Of a stretch of 64,000 nt of DNA, positions 1-9,232 are shown piece by piece. This DNA is from CAYZJB01 sp964478735 (GTDB taxonomy: Bacteria; CLD3; SB21), in assembly GCA_964478735.1 (NCBI GenBank), contig CAYZJB010000006.1, positions 1 through 64,000 on the forward strand, given 5' to 3'. Under the pieces are notes generated by a model, which saw only the letters and a list, made by a program, of their open reading frames with translations, had not been told where the DNA came from and made no database searches. A program made the translations under genes and the position numbers. The first letter of the stretch is position 1, and each line of letters opens with the position of its first letter.

Positions 1-14
1 GTATGACGATTCAT

Positions 15-47
15 CTCGAAGACTGCTTCGCTTCGCTCGCAGTGACA
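15..47. repeat. Dispersed intergenic repeat, copy 1
   Basis: The short sequence before the first gene contains GCTTCGCTTCGCTCGCAGTG. A related stretch in the opposite orientation lies at 15061-15080. Similar GC-rich intergenic repeats are widespread in bacteria. No coding potential is seen in bases 1-59. Confidence 0.5.
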
Positions 48-59
48 CACCAACAGGAT

Positions 60-3000
60 CTATTTTTCGATCTCTCCCAGGGCTTCGAAATATTTACGAA
101 TAAGATCTTCATAGTCCTTTGAGTACCCCTCGCGCTTGAGCCGGAGCAATTCTTCGCGCAAACGGGCCTTGCGGTCGAGCAGATCGGACGGCAGTTCACG
201 CGGACTGCGGACTTGATAGTCCTTGCCGCGTTCCCCTCTTCTTTTTTCGGAATAATCTTTTTCCTGCATGGAACGCGTTGCATCGAGCATCCGCTGCAGG
301 ATCCGCTGCTGCCGCTGCAGGGTCTTCCGGTTCACGTTCTGATCCTGCATGTCCTTGATCACCTCGTCCATTTCTTTGGCGAGGTTGTCGAGCTGGCCCT
401 TCAGGTTGTTTTGCTCGTCCGCCATTTCACGCGCCCCTTCGAGCGAGCGGCGCACGGCCTCCTGTTCGGCCAGCATCCGGCCCCATTGTGCCTGTTGATC
501 GAGCGACAGACTTCCCGGATTGCCTTGATTGAACAATCCTTGCATCCCGCTGTTGATCTGGCCTTGCTGACCGGCCATCTGTTCGAGTTGCTGCAGCAGA
601 GACTGCAAACCCGTACCGGAGGCGCCTTGCTGCATCTGGTTCATGCTTTGCAGCAGCATTTTAACCGCTTCGTTGACGTCGTTCATCGCGTTCATCTGCC
701 ACACGGCAACCTGCGACGCGTTGCGCTCTTCCATGTCCTTGACAGCGGTGTTCATATTGGCCAAAGCGGAACCGACGACTTTGCCGAGCGGCGTACCGAT
801 GTGAAACGTCTGGTTGGACAGCGCGATAATATTTTCCGTGACCTTGCTCATGTTGGACAGCACCTCCGACTGGCGCTGGGTCAGCAGGCGATACCGTGGA
901 TTCAACGCGTGAAGCACCTCGCTTTCATCCATGACGTCTTCCTGGCCTTTGGAAATCTCGAGCAGATCGTAAATAATCTTCTGCATCGCGTTCATGACCT
1001 GTTCGTTCTGCTGTTCCATGTACTCCCGCTGGGCATCGGCCATTTGTGACGCGAGCGAATCCAATTCCTGCGCCGCCGCGTCGCGATTTTGTTCGTCTTT
1101 TTCATCCTGCGCCTGCTCGCCGGCCAGCGACTTTGCCGATTGTTCCATTTTCTGTTGAATGCCGCGCCGCTTCAGCTGCTCAATGGCCTTGTCGAGCGCT
1201 TGGGTGGTAAAATTCGGGTCGATGCTCTCGACAAGGTCTTTCAACTCCTGGGCTTTTTGTTGTAACTGATCGACGGATTTTTCAAGCTTCTTCTGCTCGT
1301 TGGCCAGCGCGTCACGTTCATTCGGCAATCGGGCGTCCCTGGATAACTCGTTCAGTTCCTTTTGCCGGCGATGTAAATCCTCCGCCTGCTTTTTGAGTTG
1401 GTCGAACGTCTGCTCGGCCTTGAGCCGTTTCAAAAGCTCGACCGTCCGGTCCATATTTTTTTTGAACTGCTCCTGGTCAAACTTGAAATTTTTCAGAGCG
1501 TCCCTCATCTGGTCCAGGTTCAGATTCTGTTTCATCGCCTCCTGCATTTTCCGGATCGCTTCCAGCATTTCCTCGTTCTGCAGTTCCGCCATCAGCTTTT
1601 GCAATTCCTGATACTTCTCGAGCGTTTCCTGCGACAGGAGGTTGTGTTCATCCATCCGCTGCGTCATGTGCTCCAGCGACTGTTTCAAATCCTGCAGTTC
1701 GCGTTGTAATTTTTCCTGTTTATCGGCCAATTGTTTGGCTTTTTCTTTGTCCTGCCAGTCGAGTTTTTTTTCTCTGAGCAATTCCTGCTGCAACTCGTCC
1801 AGCTCTTTATGAATATCTTCGGTTTCTTTGAGCAGATCTTCCGCTTTCAGAAGGTTCTGGTCCCGTTCTTTGTTGACTTCCGCTAAAATTTCCTCGAGGG
1901 AAGGAAACCGCATCGTAATGATCGCACTCGTAGCGCTCTTGGGTCCGCTCACGGCGTCGTTGTCGAAAATTTCCAGGTAAAAGGTCATCACGTCCTCGGG
2001 CTGCAATTGCAGCGATGCGTAATCCCAGACGTATGACAACGTCTGCTGACGTTGACCTTTATCCAGCAGATAGGTCAGATCGACGGCCGTGTAATTTTTT
2101 TCCGGTTCGCGGAAGCCGCCGGTTTTTTCCAATCGATGATGAAGCAGTAATTTTGAAAAGCCGAAGTCGTCACCGGCCTCCGCCAGGACCCGCAGGGCCA
2201 TGTCCTCGTTAATGTCGGTGTCTTTATCGGGCGCGAGCAGCTTGATCATCGGAACGTCGTCCTGGATCACGGACAAACGGTATTCGACCGGATTCCGGCT
2301 GGTGATGCGATCGTGGTCTTTGAACCACACGGTGTACCGTCCGTCCTCACGAAGGATAAATTCACCGACGGCTTTATGTTTGGCAAATGTCTGTATCTCC
2401 ATCGGCCGCCGCGTCGAATCGGAAAAAACGAGTGCGGCGTCGTCCAGGGTCTTCGTCGCCTCCGTACGAACGATCACGCGGGAACCTTTGAGTGCGGTCA
2501 CGTCGCCGGCATTTTCATCCAGTACCTGAGGGCTTAAACCGGAGTAGCCGGGCGGAACGACCTCGACTTCGAGTCGTTTGAGGTTGGGCCGTTTCAAAAC
2601 ATTGATGAGAAAATCGTCGGAGCGGAAGGGCGCTTTGCGAACGGGATCGTCGACTTCCGCGGCAAACCACGTATTCTGTCGGAGATTCGGAAGCGTCACC
2701 CGAAAACGGCCGGGCGAATCCGCGATCACCCATTCCGTCGTCCTTTTATCCGTTCCATCGAGCCAGGAATCGAAGCGGATTCGATCCGGAATCGCTGTGC
2801 CACTGATCGAATGTAATTCCATCTCGATCTCGACGGCTTCCCCTTGCAGGGTGTGTGTATTTCCGGGAGTAACCACCCACTCAAAAGAATTCGGCAAACT
2901 GAAATTGACGTGCGGCGCGACCAGCCGGGCGTACGACAGGGCGAGGGGCCGCGTAAAAACGGCGAATGCAACGGCCAGAACCCCGAGCGCCGCACCGGCG

Positions 3001-3482
3001 TGATACGCCGATCGCTTCAGGCGCTCACGATTCACGACCATCGTAAAATCAATTCCCTCGATGGCCTCGACAACGGTTTCTAAAGCCGCATCGACTAGAG
3101 ATACCGACGTGTCGGGCGACTCGGATTGTTTGAGTTGCAGCACGTTGGCGAGACGGTCTTTGATGGCAGGAAATCGCTGTCCGACCCGCCGGGCGAGGGT
3201 GACGTCGTCAACGGACGGCAGCCATCCGATAAGACGCGCCGCCGGGCGAATGACCCAAACGATCATCGCCGCCGCCAGTCCCGTGAACATCACAAACGTC
3301 CAGGACCATCGTACGGATCCTTCCGGCCAGATCAGTATATCCAGTAGGGCGAGGGCCAGTGTTCCGGCAATTCCCCACGTCAGGAAGCGGGCGACTCCGT
3401 CGAGTAACGTGACGCCATTTTCTTTTCGACGAAGTTCCTCGAAACGCGCCCGAAGGTGGGCCAGGGGTTCGTCATCGGACAT
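60..3482 (-). CDS. DUF4175 family membrane-anchored coiled-coil protein
   Basis: 1140 residues, full length for the DUF4175 family known from Bacteroidota and alphaproteobacteria; the family's biochemical role is not established. Two hydrophobic segments lie near the N-terminus (about residues 30-50 and 60-80). A beta-rich, Ig-like periplasmic part follows to about residue 540. After that comes a very long Glu/Lys/Gln-rich coiled coil (about 540-1000) with Gln/Met-rich stretches near 950-1000. The start ATG is preceded by AAAGGA at good spacing. It lies 68 bases downstream of the P5C dehydrogenase in the same direction, so they may be co-transcribed, but no functional link is evident. Family call firm, function inferred only as envelope-associated. 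Confidence 0.85.
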   Translation of the reverse strand: MSDDEPLAHLRARFEELRRKENGVTLLDGVARFLTWGIAGTLALALLDILIWPEGSVRWSWTFVMFTGLAAAMIVWVIRPAARLIGWLPSVDDVTLARRVGQRFPAIKDRLANVLQLKQSESPDTSVSLVDAALETVVEAIEGIDFTMVVNRERLKRSAYHAGAALGVLAVAFAVFTRPLALSYARLVAPHVNFSLPNSFEWVVTPGNTHTLQGEAVEIEMELHSISGTAIPDRIRFDSWLDGTDKRTTEWVIADSPGRFRVTLPNLRQNTWFAAEVDDPVRKAPFRSDDFLINVLKRPNLKRLEVEVVPPGYSGLSPQVLDENAGDVTALKGSRVIVRTEATKTLDDAALVFSDSTRRPMEIQTFAKHKAVGEFILREDGRYTVWFKDHDRITSRNPVEYRLSVIQDDVPMIKLLAPDKDTDINEDMALRVLAEAGDDFGFSKLLLHHRLEKTGGFREPEKNYTAVDLTYLLDKGQRQQTLSYVWDYASLQLQPEDVMTFYLEIFDNDAVSGPKSATSAIITMRFPSLEEILAEVNKERDQNLLKAEDLLKETEDIHKELDELQQELLREKKLDWQDKEKAKQLADKQEKLQRELQDLKQSLEHMTQRMDEHNLLSQETLEKYQELQKLMAELQNEEMLEAIRKMQEAMKQNLNLDQMRDALKNFKFDQEQFKKNMDRTVELLKRLKAEQTFDQLKKQAEDLHRRQKELNELSRDARLPNERDALANEQKKLEKSVDQLQQKAQELKDLVESIDPNFTTQALDKAIEQLKRRGIQQKMEQSAKSLAGEQAQDEKDEQNRDAAAQELDSLASQMADAQREYMEQQNEQVMNAMQKIIYDLLEISKGQEDVMDESEVLHALNPRYRLLTQRQSEVLSNMSKVTENIIALSNQTFHIGTPLGKVVGSALANMNTAVKDMEERNASQVAVWQMNAMNDVNEAVKMLLQSMNQMQQGASGTGLQSLLQQLEQMAGQQGQINSGMQGLFNQGNPGSLSLDQQAQWGRMLAEQEAVRRSLEGAREMADEQNNLKGQLDNLAKEMDEVIKDMQDQNVNRKTLQRQQRILQRMLDATRSMQEKDYSEKRRGERGKDYQVRSPRELPSDLLDRKARLREELLRLKREGYSKDYEDLIRKYFEALGEIEK

Positions 3483-3550
3483 GCCGTTCCTTTGTTAAAA
3501 TCGTCTACGGCGCTCCCCCACCGGGGTTCCACCGTTTTTGCCGGTTGAGA

Positions 3551-5116
3551 TTATTTAACCTTTTCGCTCCAAACCTTGGCCTGCAGGAAGAGCAGTAAAT
3601 AATCCCGCCCGCCGGCCTTGGAATCCGTGCCGCTCATGTTGAATCCGCCGAACGGATGGCCGCCGACGAGAGCGCCGGTGCATTTGCGGTTAAAATACAG
3701 ATTCCCGACGTGGAATTCGTTTTTCGCGCGTTCGATCTTTTGCTTGCTCTTCGTATAAACGGCGCCGGTGAGACCGTACTCCGTGTTATTGGCAATTTCC
3801 AGGGCCTCATCGTAGCTGCTGGCTCTGATGAGGGCGAGCACGGGACCGAAAATTTCCTCCTGAGAGATCGTGTCTTTCGGTTTGACGTTTTCGATAACCG
3901 TCGGGTGCAGGAAGTTCCCGACCGCGTCGTCTTTGGTGCCACCGGCAATGACGACGCCGCCTTCCTGTTTCGCTTTATCGATGTACCACATCATGCTGTC
4001 CAGCGCTTTTTTGTTGATCACCGGACCCATGGTGCGGGACGCATCGACGGGATCGCCGACGGAAATTTTGGCTACGCGTTCCAGCAGTTTCTTTTTGAAT
4101 TTTTCATACACGCTGTCCACGATGATCGCCCGCGAACAGGCGGAACATTTCTGCCCCTGAAATCCGAACGCCGATGCCGCGACGCCGTCCGCCGCTTTGT
4201 CGAGATCGGCCTCGCTGTCCACGATGATGGAGTCTTTACCGCCCATTTCCGCGACGACCCGCTTGATCCATATCTGTCCCGTCGCCACGTCGGCCGCACT
4301 GCGATTGATATGCAACCCGACGGCCTTGGATCCGGTAAACGCGATGAACCGGGTCTTCGGATGTTTGGTCAGGGCGTCGCCCATGCCGGAACCCGGACCG
4401 GGTAGAAAATTAATCACTCCGGGCGGCAGACCGACTTCTTCCATCAGTTCCACGAATTTTGCGGCGATTGTCGGTGCGTCACTCGACGGCTTGAGCACGA
4501 CCGTGTTGCCCGCGACCACGGCAGCCGACGTCATTCCGCACATGATCGCAAGAGGAAAATTCCACGGCGGGATGATCGCACCCACTCCCAGCGGGATGTA
4601 GACGAGCTTGTTTTTTTCACCCCCAACTTTGGTCAACGGTTGGTCCGACGCGTATCGCAGCATTTCCCGGCCGTAAAATTCGAGAAAATCGATCGCCTCC
4701 GCGGTATCGGCATCGGCTTCCGGCCAGCTTTTGCCGACTTCGTAAACCATCCACGCTGAAAATTCATGTTTCCGTTTGCGCATCCGCGCGGCCGCCTTGA
4801 AAAGGTACTGCGCGCGCTTTTCCGCCGGAACTTTACTCCACTGTGTAAATTTTTCGTGCGCCGTTTCGACCGCCTGATTGGCCAATTCCTCGTTGCCGTC
4901 AAAAAAGTGGCCGACGATCTGATCCCGGTTCGACGGATTGATGGAATTAAACGCATGATTGGTCCGAATACGATTGCCGTTCAAGATAATGAAATATTCT
5001 TTCCCGAGTTCGCCTTTGACTTTTTGCAACGCTTTTTCAAACGCTTTGCGATTGGCGGGTTTGGAGAAATCGGTAAACGGTTCATTCTTGAACGGGCTGA
5101 TTTTCTTTGCGGCCAT
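3551..5116 (-). CDS. rocA: L-glutamate gamma-semialdehyde (P5C) dehydrogenase
   Basis: 521 residues, the usual length for the monofunctional aldehyde dehydrogenase that oxidises glutamate semialdehyde to glutamate with NAD+ in proline/arginine breakdown. Visible landmarks are PPWNFPLA near residue 185, the general-base region VVAEMGGKD with Glu near 290, the catalytic cysteine in GQKCSACSR (Cys324), the EEIFGPVL motif, and the C-terminal GGxxxxGTDSKAGG region typical of the RocA type rather than the bifunctional PutA. The ATG is preceded by GAGGAG. A Bacteroidetes-type promoter is visible upstream (5159-5189). No proline dehydrogenase is in the window. It is followed on the same strand by the DUF4175 gene. 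Confidence 0.93.
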   Translation of the reverse strand: MAAKKISPFKNEPFTDFSKPANRKAFEKALQKVKGELGKEYFIILNGNRIRTNHAFNSINPSNRDQIVGHFFDGNEELANQAVETAHEKFTQWSKVPAEKRAQYLFKAAARMRKRKHEFSAWMVYEVGKSWPEADADTAEAIDFLEFYGREMLRYASDQPLTKVGGEKNKLVYIPLGVGAIIPPWNFPLAIMCGMTSAAVVAGNTVVLKPSSDAPTIAAKFVELMEEVGLPPGVINFLPGPGSGMGDALTKHPKTRFIAFTGSKAVGLHINRSAADVATGQIWIKRVVAEMGGKDSIIVDSEADLDKAADGVAASAFGFQGQKCSACSRAIIVDSVYEKFKKKLLERVAKISVGDPVDASRTMGPVINKKALDSMMWYIDKAKQEGGVVIAGGTKDDAVGNFLHPTVIENVKPKDTISQEEIFGPVLALIRASSYDEALEIANNTEYGLTGAVYTKSKQKIERAKNEFHVGNLYFNRKCTGALVGGHPFGGFNMSGTDSKAGGRDYLLLFLQAKVWSEKVK

Positions 5117-5158
5117 ACAGTCTCCTCAGTATTGATGATCCAGTTCTGTCAAGTGGGG

Positions 5159-5189
5159 CCAATATAGGGACTCCACCTTTGCGATTCAA
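5159..5189 (-). promoter_or_regulatory. Bacteroidetes-type promoter of P5C dehydrogenase
   Basis: On the minus strand TTG (5189-5187), a 20-base spacer, then TATATTGG (5166-5159), one mismatch to TAnnTTTG. The start codon at 5116 follows after about 40 bases. The same architecture occurs in front of five other genes here. Confidence 0.5.
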
Positions 5190-5326
5190 GGTAACTCGGA
5201 GTCACACCGTGTCTGAAAATTCACACTAGGACGCGATAAATCGCGCAACGTAACTCTCTGTTTTAAAAAACATTAAATCATGGCATCGGTTTTGAGTACA
5301 GACAGATAAACGGCAGAGCATTTGAC

Positions 5327-6169
5327 ATGTTGAACTGGATTCGATCGAACCGACTGACGCTTATCGTTTTTTTCATTTTTGCCTTTCGCCCGCAGATACT
5401 CTACGGCTTTCGCGTTCATATCTTACGACCCGCGGTCCGGATTTTTCAGCAACCGTTGCGTCCGGCGGCCATTGTCCTGTGTACGACGTCGAGTGACGAG
5501 GACGACGGATGCGGCGATGACGACGAAGGGTGCGTAACGGAGGACGAGTCCGAATATTATTCCGACGACAGTTCATCCGACGGATGTACGGACGACGACG
5601 ATAGTTGCGCGGAGCCGGCCGACGACGAGTCGGACGAACCGTCCGACGGATGTTCGGACGACGGAAGCTGTGCGGCGGAAAGCGACGCCTCGTACGAATA
5701 CGACGACACGTACTATGCCGACGAAGGCTGCTCGTGTACCGGAGAGACCGTTGTGGGCGGTACACCGATCCCATCGGTTCCAAAATATTCTACTCTCGAG
5801 ATTCAATTCCAGTTTTCCCGAATGCACGAAGCGGAATTGCGGTTAACCGATTTTTCGGATCAGACGCTCGTTATCCTCGCACCGGGCCGAACGTCTTACG
5901 GTTCCGGATCGTACTGGTTTTCGTGGAACGGCAATTTGCCCGACGGTCAATGGGCCGGCTACGGAAGTTATCGTGCGGTATTGACGCTCGACCGCGTGCG
6001 AACGTCTTCGCGATCGTTTAGTTATTCACAGGAACGGGGGTTCCTCGTCGACACAGACAATATCATCGTTTTCAGCGACGGGACCGGAAAGAGAAGTGAT
6101 CATATGCCGTCGGAGCGCTTGCATTTGGCCGTTGCTACGGATCCTGCAGCGCCGCGTTCCCGAAATTGA
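5327..6169 (+). CDS. Asp/Cys-rich membrane-anchored or exported protein with FlgD-like domain
   Basis: 280 residues, no family recognised over the whole length. A hydrophobic segment (about 8-30) is a signal anchor or signal peptide. Residues about 52-145 are low complexity, dominated by Asp, Glu and Ser, with nine cysteines spaced at roughly regular intervals (DGC, EGC, DSC, GSC units). From about 155 to 250 there is a beta-sandwich-like segment with ILxPG, SYWFSWNG and YRAVL features resembling FlgD-type Ig-like modules seen at the C-terminus of exported FCB proteins. No convincing ribosome site; the ATG is the first after the upstream stop. The DNA of the acidic stretch is built from GAC/GAT/TGC codons. 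Its last 35 bases overlap the convergent lipoprotein gene. A metal- or mineral-binding role is only a guess. Confidence 0.6.
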   Translation: MLNWIRSNRLTLIVFFIFAFRPQILYGFRVHILRPAVRIFQQPLRPAAIVLCTTSSDEDDGCGDDDEGCVTEDESEYYSDDSSSDGCTDDDDSCAEPADDESDEPSDGCSDDGSCAAESDASYEYDDTYYADEGCSCTGETVVGGTPIPSVPKYSTLEIQFQFSRMHEAELRLTDFSDQTLVILAPGRTSYGSGSYWFSWNGNLPDGQWAGYGSYRAVLTLDRVRTSSRSFSYSQERGFLVDTDNIIVFSDGTGKRSDHMPSERLHLAVATDPAAPRSRN

Positions 6170-6584
6170 CCTGGGCCGCCACGCAAAACGTCACGGCATG
6201 GGTATGCGACATGAAACCGGCCGGAATGGCGAAGGTGTATTCCCCGGAAAAACCGGACGTGATATTTCCGAGAAAAATTTTATCCGACGAGCCGGTGAGG
6301 TTTGCCGCCCCGGCGGCATCGCTCAGGTAGAGGGCGATCGTTCCCGCGCCACCGCTCACGGAAAAATTCATCAACGTGTGAAGATAATCGTCGCCCGTCG
6401 TCGTGTCTCTTAAAATTTCCATCATGCCGGACGTGACGTAACCGTTTTGTCCGCTAAACGTTCCCGTCTTTAAAACGATGGTCGTGGGCGGCGGAGGGTT
6501 GTTGCCGTTATCGGTCGACAGTTTGTTGTCATCGCTTTCACACGACCCCAATGCCATCATGGCGACAATCCAGAAATGTTTCAT
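6135..6584 (-). CDS. DM13-like domain lipoprotein
   Basis: 149 residues. The N-terminus ends in the lipobox ALGSC (Cys15), followed by a Pro/Asn-rich linker. The rest resembles a DM13/electron-transfer-like beta domain: a GTFSGQNGYVTSG strand, a LYLSDAAG strand and an IFLGNITSGFSGEY segment. DM13 domains occur in extracellular proteins; their function in bacteria is unclear. It lies 10 bases after the outer-membrane protein gene and is probably co-transcribed with it. A second copy of the same fold is encoded at 49942-50409. The family assignment rests on pattern resemblance only. Confidence 0.65.
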   Translation of the reverse strand: MKHFWIVAMMALGSCESDDNKLSTDNGNNPPPPTTIVLKTGTFSGQNGYVTSGMMEILRDTTTGDDYLHTLMNFSVSGGAGTIALYLSDAAGAANLTGSSDKIFLGNITSGFSGEYTFAIPAGFMSHTHAVTFCVAAQVNFGNAALQDP

Positions 6585-6594
6585 GTATTTTTCT

Positions 6595-7434
6595 TCATTT
6601 TTCGAATGACAGTCCGATCACGAAGTTCGCACCGGAATAAATATTCGTAATTTTGCCGACGGCGGTAAAAAAGTCCGCCGACAAAGTGTAGCCGGGAGCA
6701 AATTGGTACGACAGGCCCCCACCAAGGCTGGTATATTGAACTCCCTCTCCAATACCGATACCCGAGGACGGCGGCGTGGACGAATCCACGTCACCGATCG
6801 GCGCCAACCGGCGGGCAAAAACCTGGACGCCAATCGCCCGCAACGGTTGATAACCCGTTTGTAAACCGATCGTGTATTCGTCCGTAAAGCCCATCGTACG
6901 AAGATTGTACCCGCCGTCGAGCGATATGTACAGCGGCGAGGTTTCAAACGCGTGCGAAACATAAAAATTGAAGCGATAATTCCATTCGCCGTCGCCCGTC
7001 GGCAGAAAAATCGTCGCACCCGGATCATTTTTCACTTGGGCCGATAACCGGTCGTCTCCCGTCGGCAAATCCACACCGATGCCGAGCGCCACGGGCCATC
7101 GGCCGGTCGACAATCCATATCGGAATTCAACGGCAAGGTCGCCTATTCCCGAGGCCGACGTAGTGGTTTCGAACGACGACCGTTTGTAAACCAGAAATCG
7201 CACGATGGCGTCCCAACGCTCGACGATGCCGTATTCCGCGTAGGCGTCCAATGACCACGTTGTAAAATCGGCCGTCGAAATTTTTTGGCCAGTGGACGTG
7301 TAAAATCGATCCGTCGCCAGGCGGCTGAACGCTGTTTTAAAATAAAGCGAATTCTTTTTCCGAATCCAGCCGCCGCCTGCAAATCCGTCGGTCGTCAAGA
7401 GAGTGAATGCCGTCACAAGAAATAAACGTTTCAT
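6595..7434 (-). CDS. Outer-membrane beta-barrel protein (MetA-pathway/transporter-like)
   Basis: 279 residues with a Sec signal peptide (residues 1-19, cleavage after GFA). The body is alternating amphipathic strands with aromatic girdles. The segment GIGVDLPTGDDR is typical of the barrel family annotated as transporter or phenol MetA degradation-like. It ends in a strand finishing with Phe-Glu-Lys after hydrophobic residues, as expected of an outer-membrane barrel. No ribosome site is visible, which is common in this group. The DM13-like lipoprotein follows directly. Substrate unknown. Confidence 0.75.
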   Translation of the reverse strand: MKRLFLVTAFTLLTTDGFAGGGWIRKKNSLYFKTAFSRLATDRFYTSTGQKISTADFTTWSLDAYAEYGIVERWDAIVRFLVYKRSSFETTTSASGIGDLAVEFRYGLSTGRWPVALGIGVDLPTGDDRLSAQVKNDPGATIFLPTGDGEWNYRFNFYVSHAFETSPLYISLDGGYNLRTMGFTDEYTIGLQTGYQPLRAIGVQVFARRLAPIGDVDSSTPPSSGIGIGEGVQYTSLGGGLSYQFAPGYTLSADFFTAVGKITNIYSGANFVIGLSFEK

Positions 7435-7500
7435 CGGAACTCGGAATTATTTATGGTGCAATGTCAGGATAACGCAGAACATTTTCGATTATTTCGTGCC

Positions 7501-7531
7501 TTGTGTCCGCGAATGAAATGTGCTACTTTTG
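7501..7531 (+). promoter_or_regulatory. Bacteroidetes-type promoter of hybrid kinase
   Basis: TTG at 7501-7503, 20-base spacer, TACTTTTG at 7524-7531, matching TAnnTTTG exactly. The start codon at 7555 implies a leader of about 15-20 bases. Confidence 0.6.
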
Positions 7532-7554
7532 AAGTGCGCTAAATCCCTGATATT

Positions 7555-9126
7555 ATGGAATCCATTCTCGTCGTCGACGACAGTAAAACGCAGCTTTTTA
7601 CGATCAGCTTGCTGCTGAAAAAAGAAGGGTACGTCGTTCACAGCGAGAACAACCCGGTCGAAGCCAGAGTCCGGATCGAAAAGGAATGCTTCGATCTGGT
7701 CCTGTGCGATCTGCAGATGCCGGAACTGACGGGCATCGATCTCCTGCGCATTTCCAAAGTGATGTCACCAACGACTCCATTCATCATCATGACCGCGTAC
7801 GGCGACCGGGAGTCGGCCATCGAGGCGTTATCCATCGGTGCGGACGATTATATCTTCAAAGCGTCCGGCAAGCGTGAGGAGGAGGAGTTTTTCATCCGCA
7901 TCCGCCGCGCCATCGAGAAAGCGCGCCTGCATTCGCAACTGCTCAGTTATCAGAACGATCTTGAAAAAATGGTCGCGGAACGTACGCGGGAATTGACGGA
8001 GGCCCAAGAGCAGCTGGTCCAGTCGGAAAAATTACGTTCGCTTGGCGTCATGACCAACGGCATCGCGCACGACTTCAACAACATCCTCGGCGTCATTCTC
8101 GGCCGCACGCAGCTGATGATGCGCCGGAGCCACGATCCGCAATTCATCAACGACCTGCGCATCATCGAAAAGTCGGCGCTCAAGGGGTCGCTCACCATCC
8201 GGCGTATGCAGGACTATACGCGCCTGCGCAAGGACGAATCGTTTGGCCCCGTGGATATCAACGCCGTGATCGACGAAGTGGTCGACATGACGCGCATCCG
8301 CTGGGAAGACGAAGCGAATGAACGCGGACTGACCATCGCGATGAACCGTGAATTGTCCCGGGTCCCGTTCGTAGCGGGCAACGCATCGGAACTCAAAGAC
8401 GTTTTCATCAATATTATTTTCAATGCCGTCGAGGCGATGCCGAGGGGCGGCGCCATCACGATCCGCACGTATCATGAGAACGAGGGGAAAGATCAGTGGG
8501 TCGTAGCGGAAATTGCGGACACGGGGTACGGCATCCGTCCCGATATACAGGACCGTATTTTCGAACCGTTTTTCACGACCAAAAACGATCAGGGATCAGG
8601 ACTCGGGATGAGCGTCGCGTTCGGAATCGTCCAGCGGCACCGGGGGCACATTCACTTCAAGAGCGGCGAGACGGGCACAACATTCTACGTTCGGCTGCCG
8701 ATGGCGCTGTTCGTTCACTCCGATCCGGTCGAGCCGGCAAACGCGGAACCGGACGGCCACCCGATCGTCAAACGCCGCCGCATCATGGTCATCGACGACG
8801 ACGAAGGAATCCGCGCGATGTTGATGGAGATCCTGCAGATCGACGATCACGACGTAGTTTCTGCCGGCTCCGGCAAAGAAGCGCTCGAGCTCCTGGAACG
8901 CCAGCCCGTTGAAATCGTTTTCACCGACCTCGGGATGCCGGAAATGTCGGGATGGGATCTTTCGCAGGAAATCAAAAAGCGGTACCCCGACATCCGGATT
9001 ATCATGATCACGGGCTGGGGCATGCAACTCGACACCACCAAAGCGGAGGAGAGCGGCATCGAAAAAATCATCCCTAAACCCGTGACATGTGATGAAATTT
9101 TAAGGACCGTCCGACAGGGGGAGTGA
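7555..9126 (+). CDS. Hybrid sensor kinase: receiver-HisKA-HATPase-receiver
   Basis: 523 residues, cytoplasmic, no membrane segment. An N-terminal receiver domain (1-120) has the acidic pair D8/D9 and phospho-acceptor D52 in CDLQMPE. A short coiled coil (about 130-165) leads to a HisKA box with H172 in GIAHDFNN, a type common to hybrid kinases. The HATPase follows (FNAVEAMP N-box, DTGYGI, GSGLGM). The last domain is a second receiver (about 403-520) with IDDDE and the acceptor Asp in FTDLGMPE. It therefore takes phosphate from an upstream partner and passes it onward. Its first 120 residues act as input in place of a sensor domain. No cognate partner lies next to it. Confidence 0.9.
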   Translation: MESILVVDDSKTQLFTISLLLKKEGYVVHSENNPVEARVRIEKECFDLVLCDLQMPELTGIDLLRISKVMSPTTPFIIMTAYGDRESAIEALSIGADDYIFKASGKREEEEFFIRIRRAIEKARLHSQLLSYQNDLEKMVAERTRELTEAQEQLVQSEKLRSLGVMTNGIAHDFNNILGVILGRTQLMMRRSHDPQFINDLRIIEKSALKGSLTIRRMQDYTRLRKDESFGPVDINAVIDEVVDMTRIRWEDEANERGLTIAMNRELSRVPFVAGNASELKDVFINIIFNAVEAMPRGGAITIRTYHENEGKDQWVVAEIADTGYGIRPDIQDRIFEPFFTTKNDQGSGLGMSVAFGIVQRHRGHIHFKSGETGTTFYVRLPMALFVHSDPVEPANAEPDGHPIVKRRRIMVIDDDEGIRAMLMEILQIDDHDVVSAGSGKEALELLERQPVEIVFTDLGMPEMSGWDLSQEIKKRYPDIRIIMITGWGMQLDTTKAEESGIEKIIPKPVTCDEILRTVRQGE

Positions 9127-9232
9127 ATTTCGCTTCTCCCCAATGAACAATAAGCGTCCCGCCGGTCATGGACCGCTAGATGAAAAGGCCTCACCGTCGA
9201 TCGCCCTGAACGGTTAGACGGAGAAACCGGGG

